From Terriglobales bacterium (lineage in GTDB: Bacteria > Acidobacteriota > Terriglobia > Terriglobales > Acidobacteriaceae), in NCBI GenBank assembly GCA_025936825.1, contig JAICSO010000001.1:434001-498000 (forward strand): a stretch of DNA of 64,000 bases, given 5' to 3'. How positions within the stretch are numbered: the stretch's first letter is position 1; every line of letters begins with the position of its first letter. Both the position numbers and the translations under genes were made by a program. The notes below the pieces were generated by a model. It was given only the letters and a program-made list of their open reading frames with translations. It was not told the DNA's origin and searched no databases. Positions 44,415-53,402 of the stretch are shown here, one piece after another.

Positions 44415-45446
44415 TTACTTTGCCGGCGTGCTGTTGACCGCGAATGCGGACTCATCTTTGAACTCGCGGGCCATGAGTTCCTGGATCGCGTTCCGTGGGT
44501 CTTTGCCGGCAGTCAAGATGGCGTGCATTTGTTCTGTGATTGGCATCTCGACATTGCGAGCATGCGCCAGTTGAACCGCGGCATTGGTAGTGAAGACCCC
44601 TTCGGCAACCTGGCCGTGCATGTCCGCAATAACTTCTGGGAGTTTGCGGCTACGCCCAAGTTCGACGCCCACGCTCCGATTGCGCGAGAGTTCGCCCGTG
44701 CAGGTGAGCACCAGATCTCCCAGGCCTGCGAGTCCCGCCATAGTTTCGGAACGACCTCCGCAGGCGACGACCAGGCGCGTCATCTCCGCCAGGCCTCGTG
44801 TGATGAGTGCTGCGATCGAGTTGTGACCAAGACCAAGGCCGTGGCAGACTCCGGCGGCGATCGCAATGATGTTCTTCAGCGCCCCACCAAGTTCCACTCC
44901 AGTGACATCCTCGTTGCGATAGAGGCGGAAGCTGCCGTCGCTGAACTCGCGCTGCACGGCAGTCATGAGATCGGAATCGAGCGAGGCGATTGCCAAAGCT
45001 GTTGGATCCCCACGGGCGACTTCGGCGGCGAAAGTTGGACCACTCAGCGCGCCGAGTCGACAGTTCCCGTTCGTGACCGCGCAAATCACCTCTGTCATTC
45101 GCAGCAAGGTTGACTGCTCTAGGCCTTTAGTTGCACTGATGATCATCATTTCTGGACGTAGACGAGGCACCAGTTGCTCGAAGAGAGCACGGCAATGTTG
45201 CGAAGGTACCGCGCTGACGACGAATTCGGCATCCTGCAAGGCTTCTGCGGTGTCCCCAGTTACGGCGACGGAGTCCGGGATACGGCATTGCGGCAGAAAG
45301 GCTGCGTTGATGCGCGTTGACGCGATGCTCTCACGAACCTGTTCCTCGCGCGCCCAGAGACACACGGAGTGGCGGTTCTGTCGCCCCAGCACGATCGAAA
45401 GAGCCGTGCCCCAGGCCCCAGCTCCGATGAGTGCGATTCTGCTCAT
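44415..45446 (-). CDS. gpsA: Glycerol-3-phosphate dehydrogenase [NAD(P)+]
   Basis: 343 residues from ATG 45446, which overlaps the plsY stop; the longer frame from 45545 is inside plsY. The dinucleotide motif IALIGAGAWGTALS is at the N-terminus. ATKGLE, LSGPTFAAEVARG and the C-terminal active-site block (GVELGGALKNIIAIAAG) match the family. It makes glycerol-3-phosphate, the substrate of the adjacent PlsY; the overlap suggests coupled synthesis for phospholipid formation. Confidence 0.95.
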   Translation of the reverse strand: MSRIALIGAGAWGTALSIVLGRQNRHSVCLWAREEQVRESIASTRINAAFLPQCRIPDSVAVTGDTAEALQDAEFVVSAVPSQHCRALFEQLVPRLRPEMMIISATKGLEQSTLLRMTEVICAVTNGNCRLGALSGPTFAAEVARGDPTALAIASLDSDLMTAVQREFSDGSFRLYRNEDVTGVELGGALKNIIAIAAGVCHGLGLGHNSIAALITRGLAEMTRLVVACGGRSETMAGLAGLGDLVLTCTGELSRNRSVGVELGRSRKLPEVIADMHGQVAEGVFTTNAAVQLAHARNVEMPITEQMHAILTAGKDPRNAIQELMAREFKDESAFAVNSTPAK

Positions 45447-46084
45447 TTGCTTAAGGCCCGGAAGCGCGGCTCGCTGCGCGCCAGCATTCGACGAATGTTT
45501 CCGTGATGCCTTAAGACAATCAGCACTGCGGCGCATGTAATCCAAAGAAGAGGCTGGGAGCGGTTGAGGACACCACTTGCTCCGGATGTGCGATGCGCTT
45601 CACCCAGAGCCCACGCCAGTGGTGGCAGCGAGGCACTTGCGACGACGGAACCGAGTGCAACCCAGCGGAATGCTACAACCACGGCCACGAAGATAGCGAT
45701 CGCAATCAGAACTGCTTTTGGAGTCAATAAGGCAAAAGATCCCAGACCGGTTGCGACACCCTTGCCTCCACGAAATCCGAGCCACACGGGGAACATGTGT
45801 CCGCAGATGGAGGCGAATGCAGCTGCGAAGGCGAGCTGCCGAGTGCCGTGGACCCACAGCAGAACGAGAGCGACGGCGGCCGTACCCTTCAATGCATCGA
45901 GTAAGAGCGTTACAACTCCGAGCGCCGGAGAGGTGCGCGACACATTGGTTGCGCCGATGTTGCCGCTCCCGCTTTGGCGCACGTCGCTACCATAGATGAT
46001 CCGCACGAGCAGATAACCAAACGGGATTGATCCCAGCAGATACGCTGAAGTGAGACTCACGGCGATGGGATGGTCGACGCTCAT
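45443..46084 (-). CDS. plsY: Glycerol-3-phosphate acyltransferase
   Basis: This 213-residue polytopic membrane enzyme transfers an acyl group from acyl-phosphate to glycerol-3-phosphate. The motifs are SIPFGYLL, SGNIGATNVSR (active-site region), GHMFPVWLGFRGGKGVATGLG and the C-terminal LRHHGNIRRM. ATG 46084 forms an ATGA overlap with the stop of thpR; the alternative upstream GTG is less likely. First committed step of phospholipid synthesis, acting with gpsA. Confidence 0.93.
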   Translation of the reverse strand: MSVDHPIAVSLTSAYLLGSIPFGYLLVRIIYGSDVRQSGSGNIGATNVSRTSPALGVVTLLLDALKGTAAVALVLLWVHGTRQLAFAAAFASICGHMFPVWLGFRGGKGVATGLGSFALLTPKAVLIAIAIFVAVVVAFRWVALGSVVASASLPPLAWALGEAHRTSGASGVLNRSQPLLWITCAAVLIVLRHHGNIRRMLARSEPRFRALSK

Positions 46085-46674
46085 TGGGCACTCAAGGCGA
46101 AACACGCAATCTTCGTGTATTGCGCACCGCGGCTTGAAAGCTGGCTACGGTACAACAAGAATTCGACGGCATCCATTGTCCCAAAATCCGGGGAGGCCAT
46201 CGTGCTTAATTTTGCTTGTAGGGCCGTGAATCGCCTATTCGGCCGATCACCTTCTTGTTTTGCCGGAGTGCCGGAACCGTTGCCCGCGCGCGCCAGAGTC
46301 AGATGCGGACTGAAGGCGCGCTTCTCGACTTCGATGCCGATAGGAACTAGGGATCGTTCAATCTGCGCCGCTAAATCGGCCAGAGCGGTCTCCGCTTGGA
46401 TTCCCATCCAGAAGACACGTGCGGACCTTTCATTGGGAAAAAAACCTGCGCCGCGGAAGGAGAGTTGAAACGGCGCAGCAGAAACTCCGCGCAGGACATT
46501 CTCGATGTCTTTGACCATCACGTCGGGGCGCTCACCGATGAACTTCAGGGTGATGTGGAGGGATTCCGGTTGCACCCAGCGAACGGCAGGCGCGAGTCCA
46601 CGCATCTCGAGCATGAACGATGCGATTCGGTCTCGAATCTGCTGGTCGATATCGAGCGCAACAAACAGGCGCAT
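46081..46674 (-). CDS. thpR: RNA 2',3'-cyclic phosphodiesterase
   Basis: This 197-residue 2H-phosphoesterase has both HxTx motifs: HITLKFIG near residue 40 and HLTLARAG near residue 125. ATG 46674 matches the usual N-terminus (RLFVALDI); the longer frame is promoter DNA. The family (LigT/ThpR) opens 2',3'-cyclic phosphates on RNA ends. It is the first gene of the overlapping thpR-plsY-gpsA unit, without an obvious functional link to lipid synthesis. Confidence 0.88.
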   Translation of the reverse strand: MRLFVALDIDQQIRDRIASFMLEMRGLAPAVRWVQPESLHITLKFIGERPDVMVKDIENVLRGVSAAPFQLSFRGAGFFPNERSARVFWMGIQAETALADLAAQIERSLVPIGIEVEKRAFSPHLTLARAGNGSGTPAKQEGDRPNRRFTALQAKLSTMASPDFGTMDAVEFLLYRSQLSSRGAQYTKIACFALSAQ

Positions 46675-46775
46675 ACGCAGCGTCGAGGATAACAAAAGCC
46701 GACCACCTGGGCGGCGTTGCTGTTTTGGCATCGCGTACAATAAATTCCGCTCTGGGCCCATCGGGAGCCCGTCCA

Positions 46776-48011
46776 ATGAAGCCTTCGGAACTTGTCTACG
46801 ACTGGAATCAGGCCTCGGCGGCTATGCTCGTACCGCGGGGGCCGGTGCAGTTGAACGATGAGACCCTACGCGACGGCCTGCAATCGCCTTCGGTCCGTGA
46901 TCCCTCCATCTACGAAAAGATCGAAATTCTGCACCTCATGGAAGCGCTCGGGATCGATTCACTCGACCTCGGGCTGCCCGGGGCAGGACCGCGCGCCGTG
47001 GAGCACGTGGAAGCACTGGCGCGAGAGATCGCCCAGAAGCGATTGAAAATCCGGGCGAACTGCGCCGCGCGCACGCACGAAAATGACATTCGTCCGATCG
47101 CCGAAATCGTGCAGCGCACGGGCTTGAAGATCGAGGCAGCAACGTTCATTGGATCGAGCCCGATCCGCCGCTATACGGAAGGCTGGACCGAAGATTTTCT
47201 CCTGCAGACGACGGAGAAGGCCGTCAAGTATGCGGTGTCGCTGGGCTTGGACTCGATGTACGTCACCGAGGACACCAGTCGCTGCGATCCGGAGATGATC
47301 AAGCGACTGTATTCGACAGCGATCAGTTGCGGTGCGCGAGCTGTAGTCGTTTGCGACACGGCCGGGCATTCAACGCCGCTGGGGGCTTATGCCGTCACGA
47401 AGTTCGTGATTGATGAAGTCGTCAAGCCGTCGGGCGAAAGGGTTCGTGTCGACTGGCATGGACATTGCGATAGGGGATTTGCGATCGCAAACTCGATGGC
47501 GGCCCTGGCCGCGGGCGCCGATTGCGTGCATGCCTGCGCGCTTGGTGCAGGCGAGCGCGTCGGCAATACCCAGATGGACCAGATGCTCGTGAACCTGAAA
47601 CTCATGGGTGTGTCGCCGTGGGACAGACAGGACTTGACCAAGCTGAAGGATTATTGCGAAGCGGTTTCACGCGCGACAGGTGTGCCGATCCCGCCGAATT
47701 ATCCTGTGATTGGCGAAGATGCCTTCCGCACCGCGACCGGGGTCCACGCCGCCGCCGTAATCAAGGCATATAAGAAAGGTGATACCGAGCTCGCGAATGC
47801 GGTCTATTCGGGCGTGCCTTCGCATCTGTTTGGCCTGGAGCAGGTGATCGACGTCGGTCCGATGAGCGGGAAATCGAATGTGTTGTTCTGGCTCCAGCAG
47901 CGCGGCATTCCGGCGACGGACGATGTGGTCGAACGCATTTACCGCCGTGCCAAAAGTTCCGACCACACCCTGACCGAGGCCGAGATCAGGGAATGTTTGG
48001 GTGCGAACTAG
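46776..48011 (+). CDS. LeuA-like (DRE-TIM metallolyase) carboligase or lyase
   Basis: This 411-residue protein starts at ATG 46776, with GGGAG eight bases upstream; the frame is open further left, but that is the divergent promoter region. The catalytic strand LNDETLRDGLQSP and the metal-binding HGHCDRGF belong to the isopropylmalate/homocitrate synthase and HMG-CoA lyase superfamily. EATFIGSSPIRRY and NTQMDQMLVNL follow. There is no C-terminal LeuA allosteric domain, so the reaction is uncertain: a re-citrate-like, homocitrate or HMG-CoA-lyase-type step is possible. Confidence 0.8.
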   Translation: MKPSELVYDWNQASAAMLVPRGPVQLNDETLRDGLQSPSVRDPSIYEKIEILHLMEALGIDSLDLGLPGAGPRAVEHVEALAREIAQKRLKIRANCAARTHENDIRPIAEIVQRTGLKIEAATFIGSSPIRRYTEGWTEDFLLQTTEKAVKYAVSLGLDSMYVTEDTSRCDPEMIKRLYSTAISCGARAVVVCDTAGHSTPLGAYAVTKFVIDEVVKPSGERVRVDWHGHCDRGFAIANSMAALAAGADCVHACALGAGERVGNTQMDQMLVNLKLMGVSPWDRQDLTKLKDYCEAVSRATGVPIPPNYPVIGEDAFRTATGVHAAAVIKAYKKGDTELANAVYSGVPSHLFGLEQVIDVGPMSGKSNVLFWLQQRGIPATDDVVERIYRRAKSSDHTLTEAEIRECLGAN

Positions 48012-48022
48012 TTCTGTAACTC

Positions 48023-49035
48023 TCATGGTCCCAATTGTTGTGCTTCGAATTGCAGGATGGCTGCCCCGGTGCTTGCGTATCCAACGACTGCAATATTTCC
48101 CGAAAATCCGCCGATAGAGATAGAGAACGAAGCGAGTCCGTTTACATCAGAGAGAACAGTCGCCTGCGAATTGCCAAGGATGATTGGCATAGAAGGTTGC
48201 GAGATTCCGGCTTCTCCCACCCACACGATCGGCTGATGGCCCGGCATTCGCCCGGTATAACTTTGGAACGAGATATTCGCGCCCTGCACTGGGTGCGGCG
48301 GGCTCGATGAATCGGTGACGCGTAAGACAACGGGCCGAAAGTTCTGCCCCGATTGCAATATCTGCAGCATCCCACTGACCGGTTGAAGTTGAAGTGAAGA
48401 CAAAGCAACAGCAAAGGCCCTGAATACCAGGCATGGACTATTACCCGGCGCGACGCATGCGCTCACCTGCGTAGTCGTGCTAATCGAATTCAACTGCAAG
48501 TCGGAAGTCGCATATCCAGCGGAATCCGTCTGCGCACTGGCCACGGACAGATTTCCATTGCCCTGAGTGATCTGAAAGTTAACCGTGGTCGCGTCAACCG
48601 GATTGCCATTCGACAACACACGCGCAGTCACCGGAACGCTCAGCGAAGCGCCTTGTGCAACCCAGACAGACGGCACAGCGAGCGAAATGTCGAGACTCGA
48701 CGAAACACCGAGAATTGTCGCTTGAACCTGCTGAGGCCTGGCATAGGACGCCGGAGCCAGTTTGGCCGTGACGGTCGTTGTCCCGATCGAGAGCACGGTC
48801 ACTGCGGTTGCTGCCGTGCCGCTCTCGTCGGACAACACAGTGCAACTCGAAACCCCGCCGCAAATCGAAAATCCAACCGCAGGCGAAGAACTGAATTGAA
48901 TACTTGCGCCGGCAACTGGCGTTCTGCCATCAGCGGCAACAACTTGGACAGCAAATGGCGTGTTGAGCTGGCCGCCGACCGGAGTTGCACTCCCCCCGCC
49001 GGAAATCAGTCTGATCGTGTCGGTTGGTCCCCCCC
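48023..49035 (-). CDS. 3' part of the frameshifted matrixin-like secreted protein (Ig-like repeats)
   Basis: After the G-run this frame reads GPTDTIRLISGGGS and then about three bacterial Ig-like units (LNTPFAVQVVAADGRTPVAG; LSVPVTARVLSNGNPVDATT; VLRVTDSSSPPHPVQGANIS), ending FEAQQLGP. It is open without interruption from the frameshift. A GTG at 48838 could start a 271-residue product, but it lies in mid-domain and has no ribosome-binding site, so I read it as the C-terminal third of the gene that starts at 50985. Adding one G (or removing two) at 49029-49035 would join the parts into about 987 residues. Confidence 0.7.
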
Positions 49036-50985
49036 AATTGTCAGCACGCCCATCATCAGGGATGATCCACTGCTCTTCGCATCATTCAACTGGATGTCGT
49101 AAACGCCATCGGGTGCAGGCGGACTGTCGAATAGCAGTTGCGCCGCAGATGCGGCGAGCACGGGTAACGACTGATTCGCGGCTTGTACCGATGTAATTGG
49201 TTGCAGTCCGAAACCGGTCAGCGTAATGGCGTCATTCCCCGTCACGCTCGCCCGCGAGGGCGCAATGCGGTCTCCGTAGAACAATTTTGCGTTGTAAACG
49301 AAGTCGGGACGTCCATCACCCCGGTAATCTGCAATGCCCAAGCGGAGCGCGGTACTTTGCAATACTTGCGCATCGAGACGCGTTTGGGCTACATTCGTGG
49401 TGTTCAGCGGGTAAGCAGTGTAGGCTTCGGCAGGACTCTGGCCAGGGTTGGCCATGCCCCACAACCCGATCACCGGAAGCGCTTTGCCCAGTGCTACGTT
49501 CCCAGACTCATCCAGCGCATCGACGATAACGGAGAGGGTGCGGTTTGCCTGCGCTGGAAATTGAAAGAAATCAGTGTTGCCATTACTGAACGTCCCTCGC
49601 CAGACACCGCTGCCAGGCACCTGCACAGGTGCAGCGTAGCTGCTCGCTGCATACCACTGCGGTTGCGGAACGGTGCTGCCGGTCATCACCAGATCGATTT
49701 GAACGTCATCACCTGGAGCCACTGTCACTTGATATGGGGAAAAAGTTCCGGACGGTGTGACCTGATGAGTTGATCCGTAAGGCCCAGCAGTGGCCGACCA
49801 CAACGGGTCTAGCGGCTCAACCGTTAGTTGGTAATTGGTCATTGTGCCACCGGGCAGGGGAAGCCCCGCGAGGTCGAAATATCCTTGTAGCGCCGGATCG
49901 TCGGAGCCAAAGCGATCAAAGCGGTTGCCGCTCGCGTCGGTGTACCCGCTGACCATGTTTCCCGCATTGCCGTGATAAAGAAAACCTGAAATGGATGTGA
50001 CCACGAGCGAGCGCGATACTGCTCCGGTTGTGAGGTCCATCCAGCGGGCGACTACATTCGCACCTTGCATCGGCTGTGTGGGAGCGCCCCAAATATCGGG
50101 AAAATACAAAGTGCCGTGAATCCGCGCAGTGCCCGATCCGAAGATCTGTTTTCCGGGGAAATTCGAGATGTTCTGTGGAGTGACGGGATACAACCTGGAC
50201 AACGCAGTTTGGTCGTCGGTCTTTGGCTGCGACGGATCGACTACCCAGTTATTCGAATAGCAGATGGCAACCGGTACACACGCTCGGGGATCGTTTTCGT
50301 GCATCACCGGAAAGCCAGCATAATCGCCCGCGGTGGGCAAGGGGCTCCTGGTAATCACATTCAAATTGGCTTGAGACCAATCCAGGCCGAGAATGCGGCC
50401 AATCATTCGCACCAGGTGATACTGAAGGTCGGGTAGCTGGGAGGAAGTCGATGCGCAATTGCCGTTGATGACGATCAAGGCGTGAAGGAAAACCGCACTG
50501 GGATCGATGTTGTCGATGCCGCCGAAGACGGAGTTCTGGGAGCAATAGACACTCGCTCCCGCGCCGGTTCCCAACAGAGCGTCAGTCACCGAGCCGTCGT
50601 AGTCGTACACAATTCCGATCGGAGTCCCAGTAGCACTGGGTTGGATATCCACGGGCAGATTGATCTGACCGCTAATAAAGGAGATATTCGCTCCGGTGAC
50701 ATCTTCGGTGAGCTGACCTCGACGCACAGCGGAAACCGCGGCGGTCGGTGTCGATGTCCATTGGTTGAAGGCATTGGCAACGAAGCTGTCGGCGGCGCCG
50801 CCGGAGAGAATGGGGCTGAGGCTACCTTGATCGGTGTAGTAGTTCATTACACCGCCCGCCCATACGACCGGAGATTCTTTGGTGGCCGGATCGAAGTAGC
50901 TGCTTCCGGCTACGAAAGCAGGTCCACCGGCATAGACGATCCGACTAAGGAGTAAGCAGGCAAGGAGAACAGTTGGGGCTCGCAT
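49006..50985 (-). CDS. Secreted matrixin-like pseudoprotease, 5' part of a frameshifted gene
   Basis: The 659-residue frame has a signal peptide (TVLLACLLLSRIVYA). Residues about 25-230 have the layout of a matrixin-type metalloprotease, including NAFNQWTSTPTAAVS and HALIVINGNC. The expected HExGHxLGLDHS motif reads RMIGRILGLDWS, so all three zinc-binding His and the catalytic Glu are gone. A carbohydrate-binding-like beta region, a repeat-like domain (PDFVYNAKLFYG) and a TIG-like domain (NDAITLTGFGLQPITSVQAA) follow. The true frame is lost at the seven-G run; the present end (DQPTRSD) is out of frame. It is preceded by a small secreted partner gene. Confidence 0.75.
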   Translation of the reverse strand: MRAPTVLLACLLLSRIVYAGGPAFVAGSSYFDPATKESPVVWAGGVMNYYTDQGSLSPILSGGAADSFVANAFNQWTSTPTAAVSAVRRGQLTEDVTGANISFISGQINLPVDIQPSATGTPIGIVYDYDGSVTDALLGTGAGASVYCSQNSVFGGIDNIDPSAVFLHALIVINGNCASTSSQLPDLQYHLVRMIGRILGLDWSQANLNVITRSPLPTAGDYAGFPVMHENDPRACVPVAICYSNNWVVDPSQPKTDDQTALSRLYPVTPQNISNFPGKQIFGSGTARIHGTLYFPDIWGAPTQPMQGANVVARWMDLTTGAVSRSLVVTSISGFLYHGNAGNMVSGYTDASGNRFDRFGSDDPALQGYFDLAGLPLPGGTMTNYQLTVEPLDPLWSATAGPYGSTHQVTPSGTFSPYQVTVAPGDDVQIDLVMTGSTVPQPQWYAASSYAAPVQVPGSGVWRGTFSNGNTDFFQFPAQANRTLSVIVDALDESGNVALGKALPVIGLWGMANPGQSPAEAYTAYPLNTTNVAQTRLDAQVLQSTALRLGIADYRGDGRPDFVYNAKLFYGDRIAPSRASVTGNDAITLTGFGLQPITSVQAANQSLPVLAASAAQLLFDSPPAPDGVYDIQLNDAKSSGSSLMMGVLTIGGDQPTRSD

Positions 50986-50987
50986 GG

Positions 50988-51458
50988 CTACTCCTTCACC
51001 GCTTTGATGATTTGCGCTTTGACGATTTTTAGGTGAATCGGGCGTGGGCTGATCGCCTGCGGGCTGCTGATGAGCACTCGTCCCGCGGGATCCACTGCAT
51101 AGCGGCCCAACTTCCCTCCCACGGGACTGGTCAGTCCCAACTTGCTCTTGGGATAAAGAAACAGCAGGACGCGCTCGCCAATCGCATAGCGCTCACCGAT
51201 GTTCCACAGGCCGCTCCACTCGTGGATTCTTACAACTTGGCCCCGGCGCACGCCGCGGATTGCGTTTTCCACGCGGAAGGTGACTTGAGTCGTGCCGGTC
51301 GAAGTGGCAGAGCGCTGCACGTGTGTTACGACTCCAGAGAAAACCAATCCGGAGTCGCGGGTCATTTTTTGCCAGGGCGGCAATTGCGGAACGAAGAAAT
51401 TTTTCGGTTCTGCACACAATGGAACGACGCTCAATAGGAGCAAGGCGAGCAGACGCAT
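50988..51458 (-). CDS. Small secreted protein upstream of the matrixin-like gene
   Basis: 156 residues with a signal peptide (LLALLLLSVVPLCAEP). The mature domain is beta-rich: SGLVFSGVVTHVQRS, VTFRVENAIRGVRRGQVVRI and RYAIGERVLLFLYPKSKLG, ending in a basic helix. It resembles small OB-like exported domains often found beside matrixin-like genes in Acidobacteriota; the family is otherwise unknown to me. Its stop is two bases from the next ATG, whose ribosome-binding site (AAGGAG) lies in its last codons, so the two are one operon. Confidence 0.7.
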   Translation of the reverse strand: MRLLALLLLSVVPLCAEPKNFFVPQLPPWQKMTRDSGLVFSGVVTHVQRSATSTGTTQVTFRVENAIRGVRRGQVVRIHEWSGLWNIGERYAIGERVLLFLYPKSKLGLTSPVGGKLGRYAVDPAGRVLISSPQAISPRPIHLKIVKAQIIKAVKE

Positions 51459-51570
51459 AGCGGGCCTCCGGACGGAAGCCAGCGCTCTGACGGGAACAAA
51501 GGAATTCTAGGCTTGCACAGGGCCAGACAGTGTGATGATTGTCACAACTCGATTGTGATTGTGAACACCG

Positions 51571-52458
51571 CTATTCTTGCCGAAGAAATATCTTCTGCGC
51601 GGAAAGGTGCGCGCCGGTCAAGAGCAGCAATCCCGATAGAAATGCCCAGAACATCATGCTGACCGAGATGGCAAATGGGCCGTACACTTCCTGAAAATTC
51701 AGGCGCGGCAACAGAATGATGTAGGAGTACTTCAAGATTTCTGACAGCAGGCCCATGATCACCGCAGTTGGCAAGACCGCCCTTGCAGGCACTTTCCCGT
51801 TCGGCAGCAGCCAATAAATAAGGAAGAAGATAACCATGCTGGTAATGGTGGCGAAAACCTTGGCAGTGAGAAATCCGAGGACGCGGGTGAGAAAAAACTC
51901 ATGTCCGAACATGAGAGTTCGCAGTAGCACAGCGTTGCCCGCGCTCAACGAGATCGAGATCAATGCCAGAATGCCACAGGCGAACGCCAGCCCAAGCGAG
52001 ATCAACTGGTTTCCCAAATAGGAACGGTTCTTGGGGAAACGCCAGACACGGTTGAGCGCAACTTCCAGCGGCATGAACACTCCCGTGGAAGTCACCAGCA
52101 GCATAACGAACGAAAACACCTCGGCGCGGTTCCGGACCGACGACATCGCGGTGAGATTGCGGATAACGAAGTCCTGCCCGGCAGGTAGATAGTCGCGCAG
52201 CAATTGCACGATAACGTCATACATCGCACGAGAATGGAAGACGCGGCGCACCAGGCTCATCAGCAGCAGGACGAACGGGAAAAACGACAGAATGGCATTG
52301 GCCGCTACCGAAAAGGCGAACGTGTGCACTTCGGTGTGCAGCAGATATCGTAGCGTCGAAGCAGTCAGGCGATAGAGGTATCGAAGACGAAACCGTATCG
52401 ACACAGGTTTCGAAGATTGCGCGGGAGCAAGCTTCAGGTCGGGAATCGAGGACGGCAA
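51571..52458 (-). CDS. YihY/BrkB-family inner-membrane protein
   Basis: This 295-residue protein has six or so hydrophobic helices (from about residue 50 to 285). Conserved blocks are FAFSVAANAILSFFPF near the first helix, FMPLEVALNRVW in the middle and YGPFAISVSMMFWAFLSGLLLLTGA near the end, all typical of the YihY/BrkB family, formerly named RNase BN in error. The function is uncertain; some members are linked to virulence or envelope traits. The start is TTG 52458 preceded by GAGGAA. Monocistronic. Confidence 0.85.
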   Translation of the reverse strand: MPSSIPDLKLAPAQSSKPVSIRFRLRYLYRLTASTLRYLLHTEVHTFAFSVAANAILSFFPFVLLLMSLVRRVFHSRAMYDVIVQLLRDYLPAGQDFVIRNLTAMSSVRNRAEVFSFVMLLVTSTGVFMPLEVALNRVWRFPKNRSYLGNQLISLGLAFACGILALISISLSAGNAVLLRTLMFGHEFFLTRVLGFLTAKVFATITSMVIFFLIYWLLPNGKVPARAVLPTAVIMGLLSEILKYSYIILLPRLNFQEVYGPFAISVSMMFWAFLSGLLLLTGAHLSAQKIFLRQE

Positions 52459-52883
52459 GGTTCCTCAATATTATCAAATACTTGCAGGCGTGGATTGGTC
52501 AGGCTGATGACTTCAGTCCCGGTTCCGACGGTTATCCCCCGACGTCATTCTGCAGTTTGTAAATTTTTGTTGCACAAAAGGTAAGTTCCTGAATAATATG
52601 ACCCTGCTCCGGTGTAAAGGTCAGACGCACCGGACACGTCTGCAATCGGGCTTATTTGTGCAGTGCCACGTCGTCGAACTCGCAAGAGCCGCTGGGCTTG
52701 GACTGTCCGGGACTTCTCCCTCGGAACAGCTCGAAGCCTTTTTGCTTTTCTGGGGTGACCACGGCACCAAATGAAGCGGCCTGAATTTCTTAAATGCCTG
52801 ATCCTTTGAGGGGGGCCTCAGAGGCGCTTAAAGCCTTGCGAAGGGTGCAGGCAAAATTCAAACAGAGGCGAAAGGAGTAATTT
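52459..52883. other. Intergenic region and long leader of the cold-shock gene
   Basis: These 425 bases contain a sigma-70-like promoter (52570-52599) and about 280 bases of potential untranslated leader, including possible pairing GGGGGGCCTC with GAGGC near 52809-52825. No open frame with coding character is seen. Confidence 0.55.
52570..52599 (+). promoter_or_regulatory. Putative sigma-70 promoter of the cold-shock gene
   Basis: TTGCAC (52570-52575) and TAATAT (52594-52599) with an 18-base spacer resemble minus-35 and minus-10 elements. Predicted transcription would start near 52606 and give a leader of about 278 bases before the GTG at 52884. Inferred from consensus only. Confidence 0.5.
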
Positions 52884-53087
52884 GTGAGAGAGAAGGGTAC
52901 TGTAAAGTGGTTTAACGGGGCGAAAGGTTACGGATTCATCCAGAGATCGACCGGCGAAGACGTTTTCGTCCATTTCTCCGCCATCCAGGAGAACGGCTAC
53001 CGCACGCTCAACGAAGGAGAAACCGTTGAGTTCGATCTCCTGAAGGGGCCGAAAGGCTTCCAGGCAGCCAATGTAGTTCGCGGCTAG
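52884..53087 (+). CDS. Cold-shock domain protein
   Basis: This 67-residue single cold-shock domain has RNA-binding motifs RNP1 (KGYGFIQR) and RNP2 (DVFVHFSAI). GTG 52884 is the start, with AAAGGAG upstream. It binds single-stranded RNA and DNA as a chaperone. A long leader and its own terminator make it a self-contained unit, as is common for CspA-type genes. Confidence 0.95.
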   Translation: MREKGTVKWFNGAKGYGFIQRSTGEDVFVHFSAIQENGYRTLNEGETVEFDLLKGPKGFQAANVVRG

Positions 53088-53106
53088 TCAGCCCGAGCCA
53101 CTTGCG

Positions 53107-53139
53107 AACCCTTCCAGCAATGGAAGGGTTTTTTCTTTT
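53107..53139 (+). terminator. Rho-independent terminator of the cold-shock gene
   Basis: The 7-bp stem CCCTTCC / GGAAGGG with a 6-base loop is flanked by AA and TTTTTTCTTTT, 22 bases after the stop codon. Confidence 0.9.
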
Positions 53140-53164
53140 GCCCGTTTAGATTGGTCCTGAGAAA

Positions 53165-53239
53165 TGGTGGGCGCTATAGGATTCGAACCTATGACTTCCA
53201 CCGTGTGAAGATGGCACTCTACCGCTGAGTTAAGCGCCC
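53165..53239 (-). tRNA. tRNA-Val (anticodon CAC), CCA encoded
   Basis: On the minus strand the acceptor GGGCGCT pairs with AGCGCCC, followed by discriminator A and an encoded CCA. The D arm (CTCAGCGGTAGAG), anticodon arm CCATC-TTCACAC-GGTGG and T arm (AGGTTCGAATCCT) are complete. Loop position 34-36 is CAC, reading GUG codons. No integration signature is seen beside it. Confidence 0.95.
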
Positions 53240-53402
53240 ATAGGCCGGGTATCGCGATTATAACGGACTTTGCGCATCCCGGCCCAAAAGGGTTCTCCAC
53301 ATCGCCGCACATTCAACGGCCATAATTTGTTCGGTAGATGGGCGCTACTATTTTCGTTTAAACGAAGGCGCGGTTCCTCGAATCCACGGGAGAAGCGTTT
53401 CA

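Noticed and set aside
48023-48838. 271-residue ORF as an independent gene
   Set aside because: The GTG is inside an Ig-like domain, lacks a ribosome-binding site, and the same frame is open back to the seven-G run.
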